Source of the DNA: Bacteroidales bacterium | GTDB lineage: Bacteria; Bacteroidota; Bacteroidia; Bacteroidales; Lentimicrobiaceae | Assembly (NCBI GenBank): GCA_016705005.1 | Contig: JADIZB010000038.1 | Location: 319,435-383,434, forward strand | Direction of reading: 5' to 3' | Length of the DNA: 64,000 nt | Shown: piece after piece, positions 1-6,589 of the stretch | Position numbering within the stretch: position 1 is the first letter of the stretch | How the letters are laid out: each line of letters begins with the position of its first letter | Notes under the pieces: generated by a model | What the model was told of the DNA's origin: nothing | Databases searched by the model: none | What the model saw: only the letters and a program-made list of their open reading frames with translations | Made by a program: the position numbers and the translations under genes

Positions 1-59
1 CAGTAGCTGTACCATTTGTCTTCGATGCCCGATGGGTCGTATTTTGCAGGAATTTCCAT
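1..59 (-). CDS. valS: Valine--tRNA ligase, N-terminal fragment (runs off the window)
   Basis: The reverse strand opens at 59 with an ATG and reads MEIPAKYDPSGIEDKWYSYW before the window ends. This matches the usual start of bacterial valyl-tRNA synthetases (M-E-[IL]-x-x-K-Y-[DN]-P-x-x-[IV]-E-x-K-W-Y-x-[YF]-W). The enzyme charges tRNA-Val in the cytoplasm. Only about 20 of roughly 870 residues are visible, so the call rests on this short motif. A -7 promoter element lies 30 bases upstream on the same strand, which supports the start. Confidence 0.72.
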   Translation of the reverse strand, partial: MEIPAKYDPSGIEDKWYSY

Positions 60-88
60 GTAGTTGAAAGCTGATTTTTAAGAAGGTG

Positions 89-96
89 CAAAATTA
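89..96 (-). promoter_or_regulatory. Candidate promoter of valS
   Basis: The reverse strand carries TAATTTTG, a perfect match to the Bacteroidetes -7 element TAnnTTTG. A TTG lies 19 bases further upstream (116-118), where the -33 element is expected. The box is 29 bases before the valS ATG. Confidence 0.55.
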
Positions 97-196
97 GTGA
101 AATTCACCAAAAGGACAAGAATGAAAAATGCATAGGGCGCAGCTTTGATAAGACAGGATCCTTTTCCTGAGTAACAGAAATGGAGACAAGGGGAAA

Positions 197-368
197 TGGG
201 GACAAGGTGAAATTTCCAATTGCGGATTGCGGATTTCGGATTGCGGATTTGAAGTAAGAGGCACGAGGACATGGAGAGATGGGGACAAGGTGAAATTTCC
301 AATTGCGGATTGCGGATTGCGGATTTGAAGTAAGAGGCACAAGGACACGAAGAGATGGGGACAAGGTG
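197..368. repeat. Tandem intergenic repeat, two copies plus a partial third
   Basis: A unit of about 75-83 bp beginning TGGGGACAAGGTGAAATTTC and containing GCGGATTGCGGATT, then GAAGTAAGAGGCAC, occurs at 197-279 and 280-355. A third copy starts at 356. The copies differ mainly in the number of GCGGATT words. The same word recurs at 598-608 and 3148-3172. The rest of 60-736 is similar low-complexity spacer with no credible gene; reverse-strand reading frames here are made of the repeat. Confidence 0.8.
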
Positions 369-710
369 ACTTTGAGACTTAGAGACTAAGAGAATATTTC
401 AGGTGTTCGGAGGTGGAGGTTAGAAGTATATGAATTGGAAATTGGAGCTTCTTGTCTTTGTATTTCTTTCTATGTGCCTATGTTTTCCTATGTTTCTATG
501 TGTTTAATAAAAAGCATGGATTCGTCCTCCGGGTAGAGGATATGGGGACATAGGGAAATGGGGAAAAGAAGAGAATTTCCCATTTTCCAATGTCCAATTT
601 CGGATTGCGCCTGCCTTGTGAGAGCGAAACGATAACTATTGATTGCGGAACAGTCTGACATGTCTGACACATTACGCTGTGTTACAGAACCGAAACACAT
701 TAGATTGAAA

Positions 711-2010
711 CCCAATTGGAGGGTGCTCATTAAACTGTGTCAAATTTAAAACTTAGATTTGACAAAGCTATGAAAGAAAAAATCAATTGGGAAGAGTTCA
801 GCAAAGAAGCAGCTGAACATATCCGACAAGGCAAACCACTGACAGGCGAAGGTGGTATATTCAGTCCACTGATCAAGCAAGTTTTAGAAGCCGCTTTAGA
901 AGGCGAGCTTGATTCACATCTCAATGATACTCGGGGATCATCAGGTAACCGGCGTAACGGTCGAACTCCCAAGAAACTCAAGAGCTCAATAGGAAACATA
1001 GAGGTTTTTACACCGCGCGATCGCAATGGGAGTTTTGAACCAGTAACAGTCGAGAAACGACAAACAGTCTTGCCTGGTGATTTGGATGAAAAAATCATGG
1101 GGCTTTATGGCTTAGGCATGAGTTATAAAGACATACAGACACATTTAAGCGAGATGTATGGACTTTCAATTAGTGATGGTGTAATCAACAGTATAACAGA
1201 TCGTGTAATACCAGCGATAAGGGAATGGCAATGTCGGCCATTGGAAAGGCTATATGCGATTGTATGGATGGATGCCATTCACTTCAAGATTCGCGAAGAT
1301 GGAAAGGTTATTACCAAAGCGGTGTATTCTGTTTTGGGAGTAAATATGCAAGGGCAGAAAGAAGTACTTGGGTTGTATCTTGGACATAATGAAAGCGCCA
1401 CATTCTGGCTTCAGGTATTGAACGATTTGAACCAGCGAGGAGTTGAAGATATTCTCATAGCAAGTATTGATAACTTGAATGGATTTGCAGAAGCAATTGA
1501 AAATATCTTTCCTAAGAGTGAGGTTCAACTGTGTGTTATTCATCAGATCCGCAATAGCATGAAATACATTCCATGGAAAAATTACAGGGAATTTATGAAG
1601 GACCTGAAAAAGGTTTATCAAGCGGGGACTCTCGAACTAGCAGAGTACTATCTTGACGAACTGGATCAAAAATGGGGAGAAAAATACCCTGTGGTGATCA
1701 AAAGCTGGCGAAGCAACTGGACAAGATTGAGCAATTATTTCAAATATCCAGAACAAATCCGAAGACTCATTTATACTACTAACACTGTTGAAGGATATCA
1801 TAGAATGGTAAGGAAAGTAACTAAATCGAAAGGCGCTTTTACCTCCGATAATGCAATGTTAAAGCTTGTTTACCTTGCTACCCTTAACTTTCAGAAACGA
1901 TGGGTTAATAACTTGAGAGACTGGCCAATGATAATTAATCAATTATTTACGTTCTTTGATGAGAGAATTAAAACAAGTGACACAGTTCATTGAACACTCC
2001 CCCAATTGAG
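711..2010 (+). mobile_element. IS256-family insertion sequence
   Basis: Imperfect terminal inverted repeats of about 33 bp enclose a single transposase gene. The left end is 711-742 (CCCAATTGGAGGG... to ...AACTGTGTCA) and the right end is 1978-2010. The inner 22 bases agree at 18 positions. The element is about 1.3 kb, normal for IS256. The transposase start codon lies inside the left repeat and its last codons inside the right repeat. I could not identify a convincing 8-9 bp target duplication, so the outer boundaries are uncertain by several bases. Confidence 0.8.
737..1993 (+). CDS. IS256-family transposase
   Basis: This 418-residue protein has the length and layout of IS256/mutator-type DDE transposases, which cut and rejoin the element's own ends. 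The three catalytic acidic residues can be placed. The first Asp is in WMDAIHFKIREDG (about residue 175). The second is in SIDNLNGFAEAI (about 240), followed by CVIHQIRNS. The Glu is in TNTVEGYHR (about 350). The frame starts at a GTG inside the left inverted repeat; an ATG at 770 is an alternative start closer to the usual N-terminus. The reading frame is full length, so the copy may be active. Confidence 0.92.
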   Translation: MSNLKLRFDKAMKEKINWEEFSKEAAEHIRQGKPLTGEGGIFSPLIKQVLEAALEGELDSHLNDTRGSSGNRRNGRTPKKLKSSIGNIEVFTPRDRNGSFEPVTVEKRQTVLPGDLDEKIMGLYGLGMSYKDIQTHLSEMYGLSISDGVINSITDRVIPAIREWQCRPLERLYAIVWMDAIHFKIREDGKVITKAVYSVLGVNMQGQKEVLGLYLGHNESATFWLQVLNDLNQRGVEDILIASIDNLNGFAEAIENIFPKSEVQLCVIHQIRNSMKYIPWKNYREFMKDLKKVYQAGTLELAEYYLDELDQKWGEKYPVVIKSWRSNWTRLSNYFKYPEQIRRLIYTTNTVEGYHRMVRKVTKSKGAFTSDNAMLKLVYLATLNFQKRWVNNLRDWPMIINQLFTFFDERIKTSDTVH

Positions 2011-2013
2011 TCA

Positions 2014-2240
2014 CTTTCGAATTCTCAACTTTTCAAATTTTCAAATTCCTTTTACGTCCAACGCATTTTAGCAGCAGAATATGCAAAGAAAAGGCGGAGA
2101 ACCGCAGAGAAAAAGATTAAAACAGCAATAACTCAAAAGATTGAAAACCAATTGATCATTTTCAAATACTCAAATTCTCAAATCTTAAACCGTAAATAAT
2201 TCTACATTCGTCATTCATCATTCGTAATTCTCCCAATCTG
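2014..2240. repeat. Low-complexity word-repeat spacer
   Basis: The stretch is built of repeated short words: CAAATTTTCAAATTC, then CAAATACTCAAATTCTCAAAT, then ATTCGTCATTCATCATTCGTAATTC. Around 2085 a piece reading AAGGCGGAGAACCGCAGAGA resembles dispersed intergenic repeats of this phylum. A 69-codon frame crosses it but has no protein-like composition. I see no gene here. Confidence 0.5.
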
Positions 2241-2242
2241 TT

Positions 2243-2250
2243 TACTTTTG
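2243..2250 (+). promoter_or_regulatory. Candidate -7 promoter element for the glycosyltransferase gene
   Basis: TACTTTTG is a perfect TAnnTTTG match and ends 16 bases before the ATG at 2267. No clear -33 TTTG is visible. Confidence 0.5.
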
Positions 2251-2266
2251 CATTAATCATACACAC

Positions 2267-3139
2267 ATGAAAGTCTCCGGTTTCACCTTTATCCGCAATG
2301 CCATTAAATATGACTATCCTGTTGTGGAAGCCATTACCTCCATCCTGCCGTTGTGCGATGAGTTTGTCGTGGCAGTGGGAAATTCAGAAGATGAAACGAG
2401 ACAACTAATAGAGGGTATAGGTTCGGCTAAAATCAGGATTATTGATACCATTTGGGATGAAAGTCTGCGTGAAGGCGGTCGGGTGCTGGCCGTTGAAACC
2501 GACAAGGCATTTGATGCCCTGAGTGCCGGCAGCGACTGGGCTTTTTACATTCAGGGCGATGAGGTGCTGCATGAGAAGTATCTTGAACCTGTAAAACAGG
2601 CCATGCTTAAGTGGAAAGACCATCCGGAAGTGGAAGGCCTGTTGCTGAATTACACTCATTTTTACGGTTCTTACGACTTTATCGGCGACAGCCGGCGCTG
2701 GTACCGGCGCGAAGTGAGGGTAATCCGCAATGATAAGTCTGTCCGCTCTTACCGCGATGCCCAGGGTTTCCGGAAGGATGACCGCCCACTGAATGTGAAA
2801 CCGGTTGAAGCAACTATGTACCATTATGGCTGGGTCAAACCGCCTGAAGCCCAGCAGGCCAAACAGGAAAGCTTCAATAAACTCTGGCACGACGATAACT
2901 GGGTTAAAAAAAACATTCCCAAAACAGAAGGCTTTGATTATTCAAAAATAGATGCGCTTGCCCGTTTTACTGGCACACATCCGGAAGTTATGCACAGCAG
3001 AATCAGCCGTCAGAACTGGCAGTTCAGCTTTGACCCCACCCGGAAACGCTTACCTTTCAAATCAAGGTTGCTCCATTCCATCGAAAACTTAACCGGATGG
3101 AGAATCGGCGAGTACAGGAATTACAGGGTGATTAAATAA
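2267..3139 (+). CDS. Glycosyltransferase family 2-like protein
   Basis: The 290-residue cytoplasmic protein looks like a GT-A fold glycosyltransferase that moves a sugar from a nucleotide donor to an unknown acceptor. The N-terminus (KVSGFTFIRNAIKYDYPVVE) is a typical GT2 opening strand and helix. It is followed by CDEFVVAVGNSEDET and by the metal-site-like segment WAFYIQGDEVLHE near residues 92-104, where QGDE replaces the usual DxD. There is no membrane segment. It stands alone on the + strand behind its own -7 box, between the insertion sequence and the DUF5606 gene. Substrate cannot be told from sequence. Confidence 0.8.
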   Translation: MKVSGFTFIRNAIKYDYPVVEAITSILPLCDEFVVAVGNSEDETRQLIEGIGSAKIRIIDTIWDESLREGGRVLAVETDKAFDALSAGSDWAFYIQGDEVLHEKYLEPVKQAMLKWKDHPEVEGLLLNYTHFYGSYDFIGDSRRWYRREVRVIRNDKSVRSYRDAQGFRKDDRPLNVKPVEATMYHYGWVKPPEAQQAKQESFNKLWHDDNWVKKNIPKTEGFDYSKIDALARFTGTHPEVMHSRISRQNWQFSFDPTRKRLPFKSRLLHSIENLTGWRIGEYRNYRVIK

Positions 3140-3300
3140 CGATTTCGGAATGCGGATTGCGGATTGTGGATTACCTTCTGTAAACTCAATTCGTTCGGTG
3201 CTGATTGCGGAATTAAGCTTTCTGCCATTAGCTAAGCCATAGTATTTTAATTCCGACTCTACATTCCATCATTCCAATATTCCAATATTTCCATTACACC
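3140..3300. repeat. Low-complexity word-repeat spacer
   Basis: GATTTCGGAATGCGGATTGC and neighbouring words repeat the element seen at 197-368. Then come near-repeats ATTCCATCATTCCAATATTCCAATATTTCC. There is no coding signal. The promoter of the next gene begins just after this stretch. Confidence 0.5.
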
Positions 3301-3318
3301 ATTATTCCCAATAATTAT

Positions 3319-3326
3319 TACTTTTG
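3319..3326 (+). promoter_or_regulatory. Candidate -7 promoter element for the DUF5606 gene
   Basis: TACTTTTG is a perfect TAnnTTTG match and ends 17 bases before the ATG at 3344. Confidence 0.5.
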
Positions 3327-3343
3327 CAAAAATAACCTCTCAT

Positions 3344-3783
3344 ATGGATTTGAAAGAGATCATGGCCATTGCAGGCAAGGCGGGACTTTACAAGATGGTT
3401 GCCCAGGCCAAGAACGGTATTATTGTGGAATCAATCATTGACCAGAAACGTATTCAGGCATTTACTCAGGATAAAATAAGTTCTCTGGAGGAAATCAGCA
3501 TCTTTACTGAGACTGAAGACAAGCCACTGAAAGCGGTACTGAAAGGCTTCTATGAAAAGCTTGAAGGAAAACCCACGCCTGATTTTAAGAATGACAACAA
3601 CAAACTCAAGGCCTTTTTCCTGGAGATGCTGCCTGATTATGACAAGGAAAAGGTATATGTTTCGCATATGCAGAAAATAGTCACCTGGTATAATCTTTTG
3701 GTGGAACATAACCTGCTGAACTTCGACGAGAAGGAAGAAACAACGGAAGCGCCCCGGCGACGAAGCCAAAACCGAATAAATGA
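3344..3783 (+). CDS. DUF5606 family protein, probable one-base frameshift near its end
   Basis: The opening (MDLKEIMAIAGKAGLYKMV, then AKNGIIVESIID) is the signature of DUF5606, a small cytoplasmic family of unknown role found in Bacteroidetes. As written, the frame runs to 3826 straight through a terminator hairpin and ends in an implausible tail. Adding one C to the CCCC run at 3753-3756 gives a tail A-P-P-A-T-K-P-K-P-N-K and a TGA at 3781-3783, immediately before the hairpin. The Lys/Pro-rich tail fits the family. I therefore read the natural protein as about 146 residues and the break as a lost base. The end given here is the corrected one. Confidence 0.8.
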
Positions 3784-3812
3784 AAAGTCCGTATTCAATG
3801 CGGACTTTTTTT
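3783..3812 (+). terminator. Rho-independent terminator after the DUF5606 gene
   Basis: AAAAGTCCG (3783-3791) pairs with CGGACTTTT (3801-3809) around a nine-base loop and is followed by a T run. It starts at the corrected stop codon of the preceding gene. Confidence 0.8.
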
Positions 3813-3839
3813 CTACTTTTACCTGACAGATCTTTGAAA

Positions 3840-4541
3840 ATGAAGAAATATATCCTTGATTTTAAAGTACTTTCAAATCAGGCCATCAATTACAATCACA
3901 ACCTGCTTGAATTGAGCTGCGACAGGCCCTTGCCCCCCATGCAACCCGGGCAGTTTGCCGAAGTGCGGGTAGACGGATCTCCCGGAACCTATCTCCGCAG
4001 ACCCTTCTCCATCCACAGAGCTGATTTCGCCATGAATACCATGCACCTGCTGATCAAATCGATTGGAGAAGGAACCAGGAAACTGGCACAACTGGAGGCA
4101 GGTTCAACTGTGAACATCATGCTACCGCTGGGAAACGGGTTTCCGGTTACTGAAAACAGTGATGTATTGCTGGTTGGCGGAGGATGCGGGGTTGCCCCAC
4201 TGTGGTTCCTTGCCAGGCTGCTGAAGCAGAAAGGCAACAAAGTGTCAATACTCATCGGGGGCAGAAGCTACAGGGACATCCTGCTGGCTGAAGATTATGC
4301 GCAGTTTGGCCAGGTATATGTTTCCACAGAAGACGGTTCGCTGGGAGAAAAAGGGATGGTTTTACTTTTTACTTTTTACTTTTTACTTTTTACTTTTTAC
4401 TTTTTACTTTTTACTTTTTACTTTTTACTTTTTACTTTTTACTTTTTACTTTTTACTTTTTACTTTTTACTTTTTACTTTTTACTTTTTACTTTTTTTTA
4501 CTTTTTACTTCCAACCACCCCATGGCCAATCTATCCGTTAA
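3840..4541 (+). CDS. pyrK: Dihydroorotate dehydrogenase electron-transfer subunit, C-terminus replaced by a repeat
   Basis: PyrK carries electrons from the PyrD flavin through FAD and a [2Fe-2S] cluster to NAD in pyrimidine synthesis. Residues 1-173 are a good PyrK: the flavin-binding YLRRPFSIH near 51-59, IGEGTRKL, and the nucleotide loop LLVGGGCGVAPLW near 109-121. After GEKGMV the sequence enters the TTTTTAC array and encodes only repeated LFTFYFL, stopping at 4541. The last roughly 80 residues of a normal PyrK (about 260), with the four Fe-S cysteines, are absent. Start ATG at 3840 is chosen by homology; TACTTTTA at 3814-3821 may be its -7 box. Either a real deletion fused the gene to the array or the assembly lost sequence there. 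pyrD follows directly, as in the usual pyrK-pyrD operon. Confidence 0.82.
   Translation: MKKYILDFKVLSNQAINYNHNLLELSCDRPLPPMQPGQFAEVRVDGSPGTYLRRPFSIHRADFAMNTMHLLIKSIGEGTRKLAQLEAGSTVNIMLPLGNGFPVTENSDVLLVGGGCGVAPLWFLARLLKQKGNKVSILIGGRSYRDILLAEDYAQFGQVYVSTEDGSLGEKGMVLLFTFYFLLFTFYFLLFTFYFLLFTFYFLLFTFYFLLFTFYFLLFFTFYFQPPHGQSIR
4360..4510. repeat. Heptanucleotide tandem array (TTTTTAC)n, about 21 copies
   Basis: About 150 bp of near-perfect TTTTTAC repeats, with one unit near the right end expanded by extra T. The period is seven, so every forward frame cycles through the same seven codons (CTT TTT ACT TTT TAC TTT TTA). None of these is a stop, so all three forward frames stay open and encode LFTFYFL repeats. 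The array sits exactly where the 3' third of pyrK should be and ends 11 bases before the pyrD ATG. Confidence 0.95.
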
Positions 4542-5432
4542 CCTCCACAAACTCAATCTGAAAAATCCGGTTCTTACTGCTTCCGGTACTTTCGGTTATG
4601 GTGAAGAGTTTGATGATTTCATTGATGTGAATTCCCTTGGAGGCATTATTGTAAAAGCCACAACTTCGAAGCATCGTGAAGGCAATCCATATCCGAGAAT
4701 GGCTGAGACACCAATGGGCATGCTGAATGCAGTCGGATTGCAGAACAAGGGCATTGATTATTTTGTGGATACGATTTATCCCAGGTTGCTGAAATACAAT
4801 AACTGCATCATCGCCAATGTATCGGATTCAACCGTGGAAGGATATGTGGAAGTTGCCGAAAAAATGAACAGCCTGGATCACATCAGTGCCATTGAACTGA
4901 ATATATCCTGCCCGAATGTGAAGGAAGGCGGGATGGCCTTCGGCACAAGTTGTCCGTCAGCCATTGCTGTAACGCGTGCCGTCAGGAAGTATATGATAAA
5001 ACCCTGATTGTAAAACTCTCGCCGAATGTCACCAGCATTGTTGAAATAGCCCAGGCTGTGGAAACCGCCGGTGCTGATGCAGTATCACTCATCAACACTC
5101 TGCTTGGTATGGCCATCGATGCCGAAAAAAGAAAGCCGGTACTGTCAACCATCACAGGAGGATTGTCAGGACCAGCCATCAAACCGGTGGCATTGAGAAT
5201 GGTATGGCAGGTAGCCCGGGCTGTAAAAATCCCGGTCATAGGCATAGGAGGAATCACCACTGCCACTGATGCCATCGAATTTATGCTGGCTGGCGCATCA
5301 GCCATCCAGGTAGGCACTGCCAATTTCGTTGATCCGCAGGCAACGGTGAAAATCATTGCCGGAATGGAGGAATACTTTATCCGGCATAAAATCAACGATG
5401 TTTACGAACTCATCGGAGGATTAGTCAGTTAA
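4522..5432 (+). CDS. pyrD: Dihydroorotate dehydrogenase, catalytic subunit (class 1B), one-base frameshift
   Basis: PyrD oxidises dihydroorotate to orotate with FMN, in the cytoplasm, in complex with PyrK. The start at 4522 ([17 protein letters not shown]) and FGYGEEFDD fit the family. [11 protein letters not shown] near residues 130-140 holds the catalytic Cys of class 1 enzymes. [10 protein letters not shown] and [11 protein letters not shown] contribute FMN contacts. The frame breaks at about 4990: as read it ends VRKYMIKP at 5007. Adding one G after AAG (4986-4988) gives [16 protein letters not shown] and restores a 303-residue protein, the normal length. I infer a sequencing or assembly error, because the repaired protein keeps every expected motif. 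Confidence 0.9.
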
Positions 5433-5470
5433 CAGCTAACAACTAACAGTTATTAGTAAATTTAACTGCT
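5430..5470. repeat. Short word-repeat spacer between convergent genes
   Basis: GTTAACAGCTAACAACTAAC and following bases are variants of one short word. The stretch lies between the pyrD stop and the stop of the reverse-strand TM2 gene. There is no strong hairpin with a U run. Confidence 0.4.
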
Positions 5471-5477
5471 AAACGAT

Positions 5478-5834
5478 CTAATCAGTCAGGGTCTTGGCAA
5501 TGAGAGCCACTTCATTGGCCACCTGTCGGTTGAATTCAAACGCAAGGGATTGATAATTAACGGCATCAACAATGGTTCCGATAACACAAAGACCACCGGT
5601 AAAAATATAGAGGATTCCCATACCGATCTGACCTATAAGAAAGCGGTGAATACCTGCAACCAGAACCAATCCGATTAGGCAGGTCAGCAGAATAACCTGC
5701 GGATCTTTGCGTCTGGCCCTGTATATGGCCGAAAACTGTGAAGCCTGCTTGTCGCTGAAATCCTTAATCAGCATCTGAACATGATTGAGTTCCATTCCCT
5801 GCAGCTCAGGCAGGTGTAAAAGTACGTTTGCCAT
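5478..5834 (-). CDS. TM2 domain-containing membrane protein
   Basis: The 118-residue protein has a soluble N-terminal half and two hydrophobic segments (about residues 47-65 and 72-92). They are joined by HRFLIGQIGMGILYIFTGG, the TM2 domain pattern (G-x-H-R-F-Y-x-G-x-x-x-x-G-I-x-Q). Such proteins are small inner-membrane proteins with no established biochemical role. It is followed upstream on the same strand by the DUF2752 gene after a 21-base gap. The two small membrane proteins probably form one operon and are often neighbours in Bacteroidetes. Confidence 0.8.
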   Translation of the reverse strand: MANVLLHLPELQGMELNHVQMLIKDFSDKQASQFSAIYRARRKDPQVILLTCLIGLVLVAGIHRFLIGQIGMGILYIFTGGLCVIGTIVDAVNYQSLAFEFNRQVANEVALIAKTLTD

Positions 5835-5855
5835 TGATTGATGTTTTAATGTGTG

Positions 5856-6158
5856 TTAATAATAAAAAACAGGTTTTCTGAGGACAACAACGATTCTCCA
5901 TATCAGGATCAGCAAAGCGGCAATTCCAAGGGGATGCGCATGAAATGACTGCTGAAATTCACCCCGGAACAACCAGCTTATCGAATGACCGAGTCCGCAG
6001 CCGGGGCAAAAACCAAGCCCTGAAAGCCTCACCGGACATAAACTGGCATGACCATCAGCGGGTGACATGAATCCCATGAGCAGAATGCCGGTGATCCATA
6101 CGACAGCTTCAAACCGCGCCCTGAAGAACTGCCAGACCTTTCTTAATTGAAGCTTCAT
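5856..6158 (-). CDS. DUF2752 family membrane protein
   Basis: The 100-residue protein has two hydrophobic helices around the motif CPVRLSGLGFCPGCGLGHSI. The CPxCGxG core is the hallmark of DUF2752, a small bacterial membrane family of unknown function. The start is supported by a TAGATTTG promoter box 23 bases upstream. It is the first gene of a likely two-gene operon with the TM2 protein. Confidence 0.82.
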   Translation of the reverse strand: MKLQLRKVWQFFRARFEAVVWITGILLMGFMSPADGHASLCPVRLSGLGFCPGCGLGHSISWLFRGEFQQSFHAHPLGIAALLILIWRIVVVLRKPVFYY

Positions 6159-6181
6159 GGTTAATACAATGTTACAGCAGA

Positions 6182-6189
6182 CAAATCTA
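6182..6189 (-). promoter_or_regulatory. Candidate -7 promoter element for the DUF2752/TM2 operon
   Basis: The reverse strand carries TAGATTTG, a perfect TAnnTTTG, 23 bases before the ATG at 6158. Forward-strand frames over this stretch (6157-6339) look non-coding. Confidence 0.5.
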
Positions 6190-6423
6190 ACTCAGGAAAC
6201 AACTAATATACAAAAGAAATCTGTTCAGATGGGGTTTAAGTCCTTTAAAAGGCCTGAATTGGCTCATGAACCGGAGCATTTTATCAATATAGCAGGATTT
6301 TCATGGTTACACAGGGCCGGAATAAGGTTCTGCAAGTGAACCGATGTAAAATTACATCTGACACAAGCAGTGAAGTCATAAATTTGAGTTTTGGTCAAAC
6401 AAAATTATAATCCGGCTGTTATG

Positions 6424-6453
6424 TTTGCCGTAAAATAAATTTGTGTAATTTTG
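6424..6453 (+). promoter_or_regulatory. Promoter of the elongation factor G gene
   Basis: TTTG at 6424-6427 and TAATTTTG at 6446-6453 are separated by 18 bases. This is close to the Bacteroidetes primary sigma factor consensus. It leaves a leader of about 130 bases, unusually long for this window, containing a possible 21-codon reading frame (6517-6582, MIKRSQNMNC...) that ends 7 bases before the fusA ATG. Confidence 0.65.
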
Positions 6454-6589
6454 CCGCCCGTTTCAGGCCGCCTTTTTGTTCCCTGTTAAAAAACTTAATG
6501 ATTATTTAACCTTCTGATGATCAAAAGGTCACAGAATATGAATTGCTTTGCAAGCCTGAACAAAAAAACAGATCACTTATAAATTTATC

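Noticed and set aside
78..730. Four overlapping reverse-strand reading frames of 74-86 codons
   Set aside because: They are translations of the tandem spacer repeat in different frames (repeated NPQSAIRN-like peptides) with no family or start signal.
1990..2199. A 69-codon forward frame after the insertion sequence
   Set aside because: It covers low-complexity AT-rich spacer (FKFSNS, FKYSNSQ) and begins inside the right inverted repeat.
4360..4510. CRISPR array at the heptanucleotide repeat
   Set aside because: The unit is 7 bp with no spacers; CRISPR repeats are 23-50 bp separated by unique spacers.
4980..5010. Programmed ribosomal frameshift in pyrD and the FAD gene
   Set aside because: There is no slippery heptamer or pseudoknot and the family is not known for recoding; the same AAGG to AAG loss in three genes fits sequence error better.
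6157..6339. A 60-codon forward frame upstream of fusA
   Set aside because: It lies over the reverse-strand promoter of the DUF2752 gene, has no recognisable protein features and no plausible promoter spacing.
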